Below the pieces are notes generated by a model that ran no database searches, had not been told where the DNA came from, and saw only the letters and a program-made list of their open reading frames with translations. From positions 1-38,930 of IMG/VR virus record IMGVR_UViG_3300035670_000582: a stretch of DNA of 38,930 nt. One strand, written 5' to 3'. The DNA is from a virus. Every line of letters begins with the position of its first letter. Position 1 is the stretch's first letter. A program made the translations under genes and the position numbers. Below are positions 14,248 to 21,816 of the stretch, piece by piece.

Positions 14248-14772
14248 CGCCGCCCCACTTTCCGCCGTTAGCGAGCCATTCCTCTGTCCGGTCCATCATC
14301 GCCTCTAAGACGTCGAACTCGTAGCGTTCAACCTCCCACAACTTGACGCCGAACAGGTGCGCCAGCCAAGGCGACAGCCGACGGGCTCGTTGTGTCGGGA
14401 GTTCTACGCCGCCGTCTCGCCCCCTTCCTGGCCGGAGGTAGTAGGGACCGCCCCCTCGTCGCCGACCTCGTTGTCCCCGTCGGCGACGTAGCCCGGCTCC
14501 CCGGGCTCGCGCTCGATCCGCAGCACATAGGACGTCAGGTCGAAGTCGGCGTCGCCCCATGCGATGTCGACCCCGTTGCGCGAGTGGAACCAGATCCACA
14601 GCCAGCGGAGGGTCGTCGGGTCGCGGTCATCGACGAGAGCCGTGAACTCCCCGGGCTTCGCCCCGGTCTTGCGAACGAAGTCCTCGGCTTCCTTGACAGT
14701 GAAGGGCGGATAGGTCGTCGACAACTCGACCTCGTTCCCCTCGACGTCTCGGGCGTACATGGTCAACTTCAT
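14237..14772 (-). CDS. Tail assembly chaperone, frameshifted long form (G-T type)
   Basis: A second frame ends at 14237 in the -1 frame relative to the 122-aa chaperone. Its unique part is clearly coding (LSPWLAHLFGVKLWEVERYE, then FDVLEAMMDRTEEWLANGGK) but has no convincing start codon, so it is most simply read as a ribosomal-frameshift extension, as in lambda gpG-T and most siphoviruses. Both frames are open together from before 14599 down to 14404. G-runs at 14420-14424 (zero-frame GAA GGG GGC) and 14451-14455 are candidate slip sites, though neither is a canonical X-XXY-YYZ heptamer. The product would help the tape measure protein assemble the tail tube. The exact slip position is unknown. 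Confidence 0.72.
14404..14772 (-). CDS. Tail assembly chaperone, short form
   Basis: 122 aa, MKLTMYARDVEGNEVELSTT at the start, with GGGGAGG a few nt before the ATG at 14772. It lies between the tail completion protein and the tape measure gene, the invariant place of the tail assembly chaperone in siphoviruses. It is an acidic small domain (EAEDFVRKTGAKPGEFTALV, LRWLWIWFHSRNGVDIAWGD) with a Gly/Glu-rich C-terminal end. The stop at 14404 falls inside the open -1 frame that yields the longer form. Confidence 0.82.
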   Translation of the reverse strand: MKLTMYARDVEGNEVELSTTYPPFTVKEAEDFVRKTGAKPGEFTALVDDRDPTTLRWLWIWFHSRNGVDIAWGDADFDLTSYVLRIEREPGEPGYVADGDNEVGDEGAVPTTSGQEGGETAA

Positions 14773-14785
14773 GGTGCCTCCCCGG

Positions 14786-15292
14786 CTAGGTGCGTGCGGC
14801 CTCCCGCATCGTGGCGTCCATCGCCGCCTTGACTGCTGCCGACCAGAACGGCCGGAAGGCGTCGAGGGTCGAGTAGAAGTACGGGTGCCCCGGCTGCCGG
14901 ACCCACTTCTCGCGGTTGCCGTAGACCGGGTGCCGCCAGCCCTTCGCCCGCTCCATGTGACGCGGGAGGGTCCGCTGCCCCGGCGGCATCTTGTTCGCGT
15001 CGATGAGCACCGCGACGGTCGACTGCCGCTGCGCGAGCATCCCGCCCCGGATCTCCGTCTTCGTCCCGGTCGCGGCGGCCATGCGGGCTCGCAGGTTCGT
15101 CGTCTCGCCGGAGGTGTTCGGGATCTGCCGGATGGCGTTCCGCAGCGCGACGGCCGCGTTCTTGGAGACCGCCTCCAACCGAGGCGTGACCTCGTGGTCG
15201 AACGACCGCCGATTCGCCCTGTCCAGCGAACGCATCAACTGAACAGGGTCGGGGGTCACCCGGACGTCGAGAGTCCGCGCCTCGTTCGGCAC
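14786..15292 (-). CDS. HK97 gp10-like tail completion / neck protein
   Basis: 168 aa starting with GTG at 15292 (VPNEARTLDVRVTPDPVQLM). It has a basic N-terminal helical half (LRNAIRQIPNTSGETTNLRA), then the characteristic GWRHPVYGNREKWVRQPGHP segment followed by YFYSTLDAF, found in phage HK97 gp10-type proteins that complete the head-tail joint, and a final amphipathic helix. Here it lies after the tail tube gene rather than before the tail terminator. No strong ribosome-binding site is seen in the 3-nt gap, so translation may depend on coupling to the tail tube gene. Confidence 0.8.
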   Translation of the reverse strand: MPNEARTLDVRVTPDPVQLMRSLDRANRRSFDHEVTPRLEAVSKNAAVALRNAIRQIPNTSGETTNLRARMAAATGTKTEIRGGMLAQRQSTVAVLIDANKMPPGQRTLPRHMERAKGWRHPVYGNREKWVRQPGHPYFYSTLDAFRPFWSAAVKAAMDATMREAART

Positions 15293-15295
15293 CGA

Positions 15296-16279
15296 TCAGC
15301 CCGCACCGACGGTCGCGCCCGTGTTCGCCCGGCGGAGGCTCAGCATGTCGCCGGTGCCGGACCACTGACCGACGAAGTTGAACGTCTGCTTCACCGTGTC
15401 GGGGCCGGTGACCGGGACGTCGTAGTCCTGGAACCGGACCGTCGGGACAACGATGTCCAACTCGTAGATCTTGGCGTTGACGGTCCGGTCGAACTCGATG
15501 TCGAGGTCGACTGCGGTGTCGCCGGTGACGTACCCGAGCAGAGTCGAGTTCAGCAGGTCGACGGTGACCGAGCCGGACACCTCGACGAAGCCGTTCGGGA
15601 TCTGCTCCAACTTCGTGCCGCCACCACCGAACGAGTACCGCTCGGTGTCGTAGGGCCGCGAGATTCGGATGCTCCACTCGCGGACGCCGGTGAGGGCCGT
15701 GTTGTTGATCTTGAATGCGCCGGAGTTCCACGGGAAGACCGACAGGTCCGTCGCGTAGGAGGCGGTCGAGACGGCGGTCGCGTCGTTCGTCGTCTGCTTG
15801 CCGTCGACCTCGACGGAGCACATCAGCAGGCCGCCGACCGAGCAGGAGAACTCCATCGACGTCACCTTGCCACCGGCGAGCCGGTGCCGCTGGACGGTGC
15901 CGTCCTGCTGCGGGATGCCCCCCTCGATCGTGATGCCCTTCCCGAAGTTGTCGCCGATCGGGAAGGTCGCGGAGTAGATCGAGCCCGTGACGATGCTCGG
16001 AGTCGGGGTCGCGCCGGTGAAGTTCTGGAACAGGTGGTCCCATCCGGCGGTCGGAGCCTCGAACGAGAACGAGCCCGTCGACCCCTCATGCGTCTCTGCG
16101 TAGTTGCCGGACAGTGGGCCGTAGCCGCCCGCCCGGATGCCCTGCCCTTGGACCTTGTTGCCCTGTCGCTTCAAGTTGAAGGAGCCGACCGGGAGGAACG
16201 TGGTCGCGGCGACGGCCGTCCCCCACGTCACCTCCTTGCCGATTCCCAACTGCGAACCGAGGCCAGAACCGATCGCCAT
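15296..16279 (-). CDS. Major tail (tube) protein
   Basis: 327 aa, MAIGSGLGSQLGIGKEVTWG at the start, a form typical of actinophage tail tube proteins (xLGIGxExxWGT). It is beta-rich throughout, with GSFSFEAPTAGWDHLFQNFT, YSFGGGGTKLEQIPNGFVEV and FDRTVNAKIYELDIVVPTVR, and continues into a C-terminal strand pair. It polymerises around the tape measure to form the tail tube. The place between the terminator-like gene and the chaperones is canonical. Confidence 0.9.
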   Translation of the reverse strand: MAIGSGLGSQLGIGKEVTWGTAVAATTFLPVGSFNLKRQGNKVQGQGIRAGGYGPLSGNYAETHEGSTGSFSFEAPTAGWDHLFQNFTGATPTPSIVTGSIYSATFPIGDNFGKGITIEGGIPQQDGTVQRHRLAGGKVTSMEFSCSVGGLLMCSVEVDGKQTTNDATAVSTASYATDLSVFPWNSGAFKINNTALTGVREWSIRISRPYDTERYSFGGGGTKLEQIPNGFVEVSGSVTVDLLNSTLLGYVTGDTAVDLDIEFDRTVNAKIYELDIVVPTVRFQDYDVPVTGPDTVKQTFNFVGQWSGTGDMLSLRRANTGATVGAG

Positions 16280-16285
16280 GCCGGA

Positions 16286-16477
16286 TCACCCTTCCGTCTT
16301 GGCCGAGGTGCCTCGGCCCTGCTGAACCGGCTCCCAGAGGGCTTCCTGCCCTTCGAGCCCGGCGATGATGTAGTCGTCGCTGATCTCGACGACCTCCCCG
16401 GCCTTGACCACCTTGAAGACCCCGGACTTCTCGACCATGAGGTTCCGGTCCTGCCCCGATGCGTTGACGTACTTCAT
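16286..16477 (-). CDS. Small virion-module protein (63 aa)
   Basis: The ATG at 16477 (MKYVNASGQDRNLMVEKSGV) overlaps the previous stop as ATGA; the longer frame upstream is a shadow. A compact beta-rich domain (FKVVKAGEVVEISDDYIIAG, then LEGQEALWEPVQ) resembles short head-tail or tail-associated proteins found before the tail tube gene in actinophages. No exact function can be assigned. Confidence 0.75.
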   Translation of the reverse strand: MKYVNASGQDRNLMVEKSGVFKVVKAGEVVEISDDYIIAGLEGQEALWEPVQQGRGTSAKTEG

Positions 16478-16980
16478 GTCCCCTGCTCCCATGCCAGTCG
16501 TGCCCGGTAGTCGACGGCGAACTCGAAGACGACGGCGACGCCCGCGTCGGATGCGACCTGCGTCACGGATCCTCCCCGCAACTCCAACCAGAGCACCTCG
16601 GCGATCCCGAGATCCTGCCCCGATGGTATCGCCGTCGCCAGCGCGGACAGGATCGCAGCGCCCTGTGTCCTTGCGGCGGACAGTCCGGTCTCGTTGCCGG
16701 AGGAGACGACGACGTAGCCGTTGACGGTGCCCGACTCCTCGACCGGAGCCATCGTCCCGATCGACGCCCACTCCCGGGCGTAGTTGCCGGAGTTCGCCTC
16801 CTGCTCGCCGTAGCCCGCGCCGATGATGACCGCCTCCGGCGCGGTCCAGTCGCCCGGCTCCCCGCCGTCGAACACCGGGATCTGATCGCCGACCGTGGTC
16901 GGAGCCCGGAAGTCGGTGTCGGCCCGCAGCGTCGTCACGAGGGCGTCGACCACCTCCGGCCAGACGGTCGCCTTGCTCAC
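16474..16980 (-). CDS. Probable tail terminator protein
   Basis: 168 aa starting with GTG at 16980 (VSKATVWPEVVDALVTTLRA), overlapping the adaptor stop as GTGA. The pattern of an N-terminal helix followed by VFDGGEPGDWTAPEAVIIGA, a central GTVNGYVVVSSGNETG, a helix AARTQGAAILSALATAI, and a final strand (ASDAGVAVVFEFAVDYRARL) matches the alpha/beta fold plan of tail terminator proteins of the lambda gpU/HK97 type. Its position between the adaptor and the tail tube gene agrees. A connector of the stopper type is the alternative. Confidence 0.72.
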   Translation of the reverse strand: MSKATVWPEVVDALVTTLRADTDFRAPTTVGDQIPVFDGGEPGDWTAPEAVIIGAGYGEQEANSGNYAREWASIGTMAPVEESGTVNGYVVVSSGNETGLSAARTQGAAILSALATAIPSGQDLGIAEVLWLELRGGSVTQVASDAGVAVVFEFAVDYRARLAWEQGT

Positions 16981-17807
16981 GAGACCGCCCCCATGTAGCG
17001 GTCGAGGAGTTCGAGCGCGGCCCTCGGCATCGCGAAGCCCTGGCCCGGCTGCCAGTCGACAGCGCCGTCGGCCCGGGGAACTCCGACCGCTCCGCGCTGC
17101 GTCGACCACAGGTGCTTCGCCACGGTGCGAGTCGCCCGGCGGATCGCGGGCGGCACCTCGCCCCCGAGCCCGGCGAGGTACTCGACCTTCACGATCGGAG
17201 CCCACGGGTACGGCAGGTAGCCGAGCCGCCGGACGAGCGTCTGCCCGTCGGGGCCGTCCTTGTAGAAGTAGTGCCCGGAGGAGGCGACGAGCCCGGACTG
17301 CTCGGCGACCGTCTGCGCCCTCGGGAACTCCGTCACCGTCGTCACCGAGACGACCCGATCCTTGACGACGACCGTCTCCGAGCCGCCCCGCAGCACCTCG
17401 ATCCGAGTCGTCGGCAGCACCGGCCCGATCCGGTCGACGATCATCGCCGAGGCGACGGCCAGCGTCTCCCGCAGTTCCTCGTCGTCGGTCGTGTTCGTCT
17501 TGTTGAGGTGGCCCTTGAAGTCGTCGAGGGAGATGAGCGTCTGCTCGTATGCCCCCCGGACCGTGAAGGTCTGCTCGTAGGCGACGGCCGGTCCGGTCCC
17601 CGCCCACCGGGCGATGAACGTGCCCGCGACCGTCGGCGCGTAGTCGTAGTGGTAGAGCCCCGTCGAGTCCTTCACCGGCGTCGGCGTTGTCGTCGTCTTG
17701 TCGGGGAGGAGGATCGTCAGCACGAGCGCGGACGGATCAGCCAGGGCGTTGTTCGCGTCACGGATCACAACGGAGAGCGGGATCGTGTCCCCGAGGTCGT
17801 AATACAT
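16977..17807 (-). CDS. Head-tail adaptor fused to an N-terminal Ig-like domain
   Basis: 276 aa. Residues 1-85 form a beta-sandwich-like segment (MYYDLGDTIPLSVVIRDANN, then YAPTVAGTFIARWAGTGPA), an Ig-like or BppU-type fold. The rest resembles HK97 gp6-like head-tail adaptors: LISLDDFKGHLNKTNTTDDE, LRETLAVASAMIVDRIGPVL, PIVKVEYLAGLGGEVPPAIR, and a last helix RAALELLDRYMG. The adaptor joins portal to neck. The ATG at 17807 follows the TAG of the repeat-protein gene without a gap. Adaptors are normally about 100-190 aa, so the N-terminal domain is an addition, perhaps displayed at the neck. Confidence 0.78.
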   Translation of the reverse strand: MYYDLGDTIPLSVVIRDANNALADPSALVLTILLPDKTTTTPTPVKDSTGLYHYDYAPTVAGTFIARWAGTGPAVAYEQTFTVRGAYEQTLISLDDFKGHLNKTNTTDDEELRETLAVASAMIVDRIGPVLPTTRIEVLRGGSETVVVKDRVVSVTTVTEFPRAQTVAEQSGLVASSGHYFYKDGPDGQTLVRRLGYLPYPWAPIVKVEYLAGLGGEVPPAIRRATRTVAKHLWSTQRGAVGVPRADGAVDWQPGQGFAMPRAALELLDRYMGAVS

Positions 17808-20800
17808 CTACTCGCCCCTCATCGTCGGCCCGCTGCGGCTTCCTTCGGCCATGATAGGCCGCCCCCTCGTTCCAGCACCGGCACCGGGACCGGCCCTGTC
17901 GCCACCCTTCGCAGCCGCCGCCGTTCGAGTTCCCCCGTCGGCGTCCGGTGCCCCGCGCGTACCCGGGTAGGCGGTGAGCAGGACAGAGGAGACGGCGGGA
18001 GACCCGAACCACGTCGCAGCGGTCAGGGTCGCGGCGGAGACGAGGTAGGAGGAGGTCGTGCCGACAGTCGGAGTCGGGATCGAGGTGGTCGCCGCGACCG
18101 TGGTCGCGTCGAGCGTCTGACTCGCGGTCACGGCCGGAGTCGGCAGCGCCGTGACCGTGGCGACGACGACCGGGGCGACCCTCCAACCGGAGAGCGTCGC
18201 GGCCGACGGCAGGGCCGCGACTCCCGCGACGACCGAGGCGGAGACGGTCGTCGAGGTCGAGGTCGTGACCGTGGGCGTCGGGATGGCGGCGACTGACGCC
18301 AGGACGGACGCCGAGACCGTAGCGTTGCTCGACGCCGTGACCGTGGGCGTCGGGATGGCGGCGATGGCCGCGACGACGGTGGCCGAGGCGGTGGCGCTGC
18401 TCGTCGCCGTGACCGTGGGCGTCGGGATGGCGGCGATGGCCGAGACGGCCGAGACCGAGACCGTCGAGTTGCCCTGCGCCGAGATCGACGGGTTCGGAAT
18501 GGCGGCGGCCCCGGCGAGCACCGAGACGGAGACGGTGGCGTTGCGCTCCGCTGCGACGGTGGGAGTCGGGACTGCCGCGACCGCCGCCAGCACCGAGACG
18601 GAGACGGTGGCGTTGCCCTCCGCTGCGACGGTGGGAGTCGGGATGGCGACGACTACCGCCAGCACCGAGGCGGAGACCGTGGCGTCGCTCGTCGCCGTGA
18701 CGGTCGGAGTCGGGATGGCGACGTCGGAGGTGATCGGGGAGTCGATGACGTACTCGGCCCCGACTCGCGGGTAGGAGCCGACCGCGACCGCCGCGATCGC
18801 CGCGATCCGCGAGACCGAGACGGTGGCGTTGCCCTCCGCTGCGACGGTGGGAGTCGGGATTGCCGTGACCGCCTCGACGACCGTCGCGCCGACCGTCGAG
18901 TTGCCCTCGGTCTGAATGCCGGGCGTCGGGATCGCCGCGACCGCCTCGGCGACCGTCGGCGAAGTCGTCCACGAGAGCAGCGTCGTCGGAGTCGGGACGG
19001 CAGCCGCAGCCGCGAACACCGTGGCGGAGACGGTCGCGTGACCCGCAGCAGCGGCCTGGGGGATGGCGACCACCCCGGCGACGACCGTCGCGCTGACGTC
19101 CTTGCCGACCGTCCGGGTCGCAGTCGGGGTCGCAGCCGTAGCGACGAGGACCGTCGGGGCGACCGTCCAGCCCGCCTGCGTCGTGACGGCCGGAGTCGCA
19201 GCCGCAGCCGCGACGACCGAGGCGGCGACCGTCCAACCCGCCTGCTTCGTCGGAGTCGGGACGGCCGCGAGCGCGGCGACGACTCCGGGGCTTCGCGTCG
19301 CGTCCGGGGTCGAGGCGACGGCCTGCGGAACTGCGACGAGCGCGGCGACAGCCGAGGCGGTGACCGTCCAACTCGTCTGCGTCGTGACGGCCGGAGTGGC
19401 GGCAGTCGCAGCGACGACCGAGGCGGCGACCGTCCAGCCCGCCTGCGTCGTGACGGCCGGAGTCGCAGCCGCAGCCGCGACGACCGAGGGGCTCGCGGTC
19501 GCGTTCGTCGACTCCGATGCGGCGGTCGCCTGCGGGATGGCGACGAGCACGGCGACGACCGAGGGGCTCCGCTCCGCGCCCGCCCGCGTCGTGACAGCCG
19601 GAGTCGCAGCCGTAGCCGCGACGACAGAGGGGCTTCGCGTTGCGCCAGCCTGCGTCGTGACGGCCGGAGTCGCGGCAGTCGCCACGAGGACGGAGGCCGA
19701 GACCGTCCACCCGATCTGCCGCGTCGGAGTCGGGACGGCCGTCGTCGCAGCGAGGACGGAGACGGAGACCGTCCATCCGGCCTGCGTCGTCGGAGTCGGG
19801 ATGGCGGTCGTGGCAGGGAGCACCGCCGGGGAGACGCCGGTCGAGATCGTCGGCTGCGGGACGGCGGTCGTCGCAGCCAGGACCGAGGCGGAGACCGTCC
19901 ACCCGGCCTGCTTCGTGACCGCCGGAACTGCGGCGACCGCCGCGAGCACCGAGGGGGTCTTGGTCGCGTCGTTGCTCGACCCCTCCCCGCCGATAGGCAG
20001 CGGGCCGGTCTTGATGTGGTCGAAGTAGAACCCGGTCGAACTCGCTGCTGCGCATCCGATCGCCGGGTCGTAGCCGGACGAGAACCCGGCCTCGATCAAC
20101 ACGGTCCAGGTGTTATCCGCCGTCGTTCCGTTGATGTTGGAGCCAGAGAACACCGAGACTGTCTGCGTCGTCCCGTCCGTTAGCGATTCAATCCGGTGCC
20201 AGGTGTCCCCGGCCAGGGTGAACGACGATTCCTTCGTCCCATCGAGAGTGAAGCCAGCGCCCTCACCGACAATCTCGTACCCCGCAACGAGTTTCCTGTC
20301 AGACGCCCGAACGAAGAGGCCGTTTAAGAAGACCGAGGTATAGGGGAAGATGCCTCCGCCGACTAGCGCATACCCGGCACCAGACGACGGGACGTAGACG
20401 TAGCAGCGGATCGGCTGTGGAGCAGTGGCGTAGAAGTCTCGGTCGATGATTACGATGCCGTCCTTGAAGGACGTTGATCCAACCGCCGCCTGCGTGTTCG
20501 AGTAGACCGCCCCAGGGTTCCCGCCAGCGTGACCCGTCATGGAGAGTGTGTAGCCGTCGCCGTCAGTCCCCGACGACGTTGGAAAGGTGTTCCCGCTTGT
20601 CCCCTCAACGGGAACGACTGCCGGGAAGATGGGGGATCGTGGAGTAGCGACTGCGGCGATGACGGCGGGAGTGACTTGCGCCCCGTTGATGAGGTTCGGC
20701 TGATAGAAGCAGGTGCCGTTGTCGGAACTGACCGGGGCATCCGACAGGGTGAATGATCCTGTCGAGTGGCCGCCGTTCTGCGCGTAGCCCCAATTCAGGA

Positions 20801-21242
20801 GAAGTTGGTCGTTCCGGGTCCGGCTGCCGTTGCTATTGACGTTCGACCAAGTGCTCGACCCGGTGATCGTCTTCAATCCCGTGGTGCTTCCGTCTACCGC
20901 CCCGGCATAGAAGTTGGACATCTCAGTACCGCCCGGCTCGTAGCGGTAGCAGTAGAGGTTGATGTTCCCCATGTTGGCCGTAGCCGAGATGTTGACGGTG
21001 ATCGCGGCGTTCGACCCGGACGCCCATCCGTTCGCAGGCCAGTCAGCCGACCAATGGGCGGCGGCATTGACCCATGTAGAGACGTAGCCAACCGTGTCCT
21101 TGGCGACAGAGGCGACGGAGTGAGTGCCGCTCCCTCCGTTCGCGGAGTTGCCTTCCGCCCAGACTGCCGAACGGTCACCATTAGCACCTGGTCGGGGGGA
21201 AGTAGTCGAAGTCCCGAAGCGGGAGTGGAATGACCTAGCCAC
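17808..21242 (-). CDS. Giant repeat virion protein (probable head fibre/decoration or adhesin)
   Basis: 1144 aa with a GTG start at 21242 that overlaps the previous stop. The N-terminal region (about 1-185) has a beta-rich fold with WVNAAAHWSADWPANGW. Residues of about 220-425 look like a concanavalin/LamG-type jelly roll (SFKDGIVIIDRDFY, FVRASDRKLVAGYEIVGEGA, a closing FYFDHIKTG). From about 430 to 1085 there are 27-28 tandem units of 21-25 residues with the theme SVLAAVAAIPTPTVTA...ATVSA, and a last basic Gly-rich tail. No signal peptide or catalytic motif is seen. The gene lies between capsid and head-tail genes, unlike tail fibres, so a fibre on the head or neck is my preferred reading. 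The domain fold is by eye. Confidence 0.78.
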   Translation of the reverse strand: MARSFHSRFGTSTTSPRPGANGDRSAVWAEGNSANGGSGTHSVASVAKDTVGYVSTWVNAAAHWSADWPANGWASGSNAAITVNISATANMGNINLYCYRYEPGGTEMSNFYAGAVDGSTTGLKTITGSSTWSNVNSNGSRTRNDQLLLNWGYAQNGGHSTGSFTLSDAPVSSDNGTCFYQPNLINGAQVTPAVIAAVATPRSPIFPAVVPVEGTSGNTFPTSSGTDGDGYTLSMTGHAGGNPGAVYSNTQAAVGSTSFKDGIVIIDRDFYATAPQPIRCYVYVPSSGAGYALVGGGIFPYTSVFLNGLFVRASDRKLVAGYEIVGEGAGFTLDGTKESSFTLAGDTWHRIESLTDGTTQTVSVFSGSNINGTTADNTWTVLIEAGFSSGYDPAIGCAAASSTGFYFDHIKTGPLPIGGEGSSNDATKTPSVLAAVAAVPAVTKQAGWTVSASVLAATTAVPQPTISTGVSPAVLPATTAIPTPTTQAGWTVSVSVLAATTAVPTPTRQIGWTVSASVLVATAATPAVTTQAGATRSPSVVAATAATPAVTTRAGAERSPSVVAVLVAIPQATAASESTNATASPSVVAAAAATPAVTTQAGWTVAASVVAATAATPAVTTQTSWTVTASAVAALVAVPQAVASTPDATRSPGVVAALAAVPTPTKQAGWTVAASVVAAAAATPAVTTQAGWTVAPTVLVATAATPTATRTVGKDVSATVVAGVVAIPQAAAAGHATVSATVFAAAAAVPTPTTLLSWTTSPTVAEAVAAIPTPGIQTEGNSTVGATVVEAVTAIPTPTVAAEGNATVSVSRIAAIAAVAVGSYPRVGAEYVIDSPITSDVAIPTPTVTATSDATVSASVLAVVVAIPTPTVAAEGNATVSVSVLAAVAAVPTPTVAAERNATVSVSVLAGAAAIPNPSISAQGNSTVSVSAVSAIAAIPTPTVTATSSATASATVVAAIAAIPTPTVTASSNATVSASVLASVAAIPTPTVTTSTSTTVSASVVAGVAALPSAATLSGWRVAPVVVATVTALPTPAVTASQTLDATTVAATTSIPTPTVGTTSSYLVSAATLTAATWFGSPAVSSVLLTAYPGTRGAPDADGGTRTAAAAKGGDRAGPGAGAGTRGRPIMAEGSRSGPTMRGE
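17985..19953 (-). repeat. Tandem 63-75 bp repeats encoding a 21-25 residue unit
   Basis: Units follow V-x-A-x-x-A-x-P-x-x-T with a variable second half. Two subtypes alternate along the array: one with TQAGWTVxA (mainly 19100-19950) and one with TAxSxATVSA (mainly 18000-18950). Copies are nearly identical at DNA level in places: the block beginning GTGACCGTGGGCGTCGGG on the plus strand recurs at 18265, 18337 and 18409, exactly 72 bp apart. This suggests recent expansion by unequal recombination. Confidence 0.85.
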
Positions 21243-21816
21243 CGATCCACTCCATCCATTCGTGCCGGGATTGAAGTGCTACATGGGCGTCCCACGTCAC
21301 CTGATCGACCCAGATACCGTGGAAGACGTTGCGGGAGTCAGGCATCGGCAGTGACGTGAATGGCTGGTAGTTGAACGTCGGGATTTCTGCTTTCAAGGCG
21401 TCCCACTTGGTCGCTATCTCCCCACCCGCGTCGGCGTATCGGGTGATCGTCTGCCGTGTGTTCGTCGCCCCATCGAAAGCCGGGTCCGGTGCCGGGGGGA
21501 GGAACGTCCACACTTGCGCCCACCGCTCTCCCACCGGCCAGTCATCCGGGTCGTCGTTCCAGCAGGTGAGAGTCAACCTGTCCTGAGCCGAAGGGCCGGT
21601 GCCGACCTTCGCGTGCTCCAAGCCAACGTGGTCGTAGCCGGACACCCCGACACCCTGAATGTTGGCGGCGACGAGCCAGCCAGGAGTCTGATCCAGCACT
21701 TCCCCGCCGACCGGTTCCGCTTTCTTGGCAGCGTTGCGGATCAGCGTGTTGCTGGTCACGTCCCACGACTGCCAGCCCTCGGGGACCGCCAGCGCCCATT
21801 GAAGGTAGACGATCAT
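21235..21816 (-). CDS. Hypothetical protein in the virion module (193 aa)
   Basis: It begins MIVYLQWALAVPEGWQSWDV; the ATG overlaps the previous gene's stop (ATGA). It contains a long strand-rich middle (GVGVSGYDHVGLEHAKVGTG, LTLTCWNDDPDDWPVGERWA) and an aromatic C-terminal half (FNYQPFTSLPMP...VFHGIWVDQVTWDAHVAL). Its base composition is less GC-rich than the capsid and tail genes. It lies between two genes with the same repeat family, so it may be an assembly partner or a distinct fibre part. No family recognised. Confidence 0.7.
   Translation of the reverse strand: MIVYLQWALAVPEGWQSWDVTSNTLIRNAAKKAEPVGGEVLDQTPGWLVAANIQGVGVSGYDHVGLEHAKVGTGPSAQDRLTLTCWNDDPDDWPVGERWAQVWTFLPPAPDPAFDGATNTRQTITRYADAGGEIATKWDALKAEIPTFNYQPFTSLPMPDSRNVFHGIWVDQVTWDAHVALQSRHEWMEWIGG

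Noticed and set aside
17985-19953. CRISPR array
   Set aside because: The repeats are in-frame coding units with variable length and divergent sequence, not identical short repeats with unique spacers.
18151-20028. Plus-strand Ala/Thr/Val-rich repetitive frames (207 and 321 codons) that look like a repeat protein
   Set aside because: They are the antisense reading of the same tandem repeats. The minus-strand frame continues through N-terminal domains with proper coupling to neighbours.
17758-20055. 765-codon minus-strand frame in another phase over the repeat region
   Set aside because: Shadow of the 1144-aa gene, Arg/Asp/Gly-rich, and lacking a coherent start and domain.
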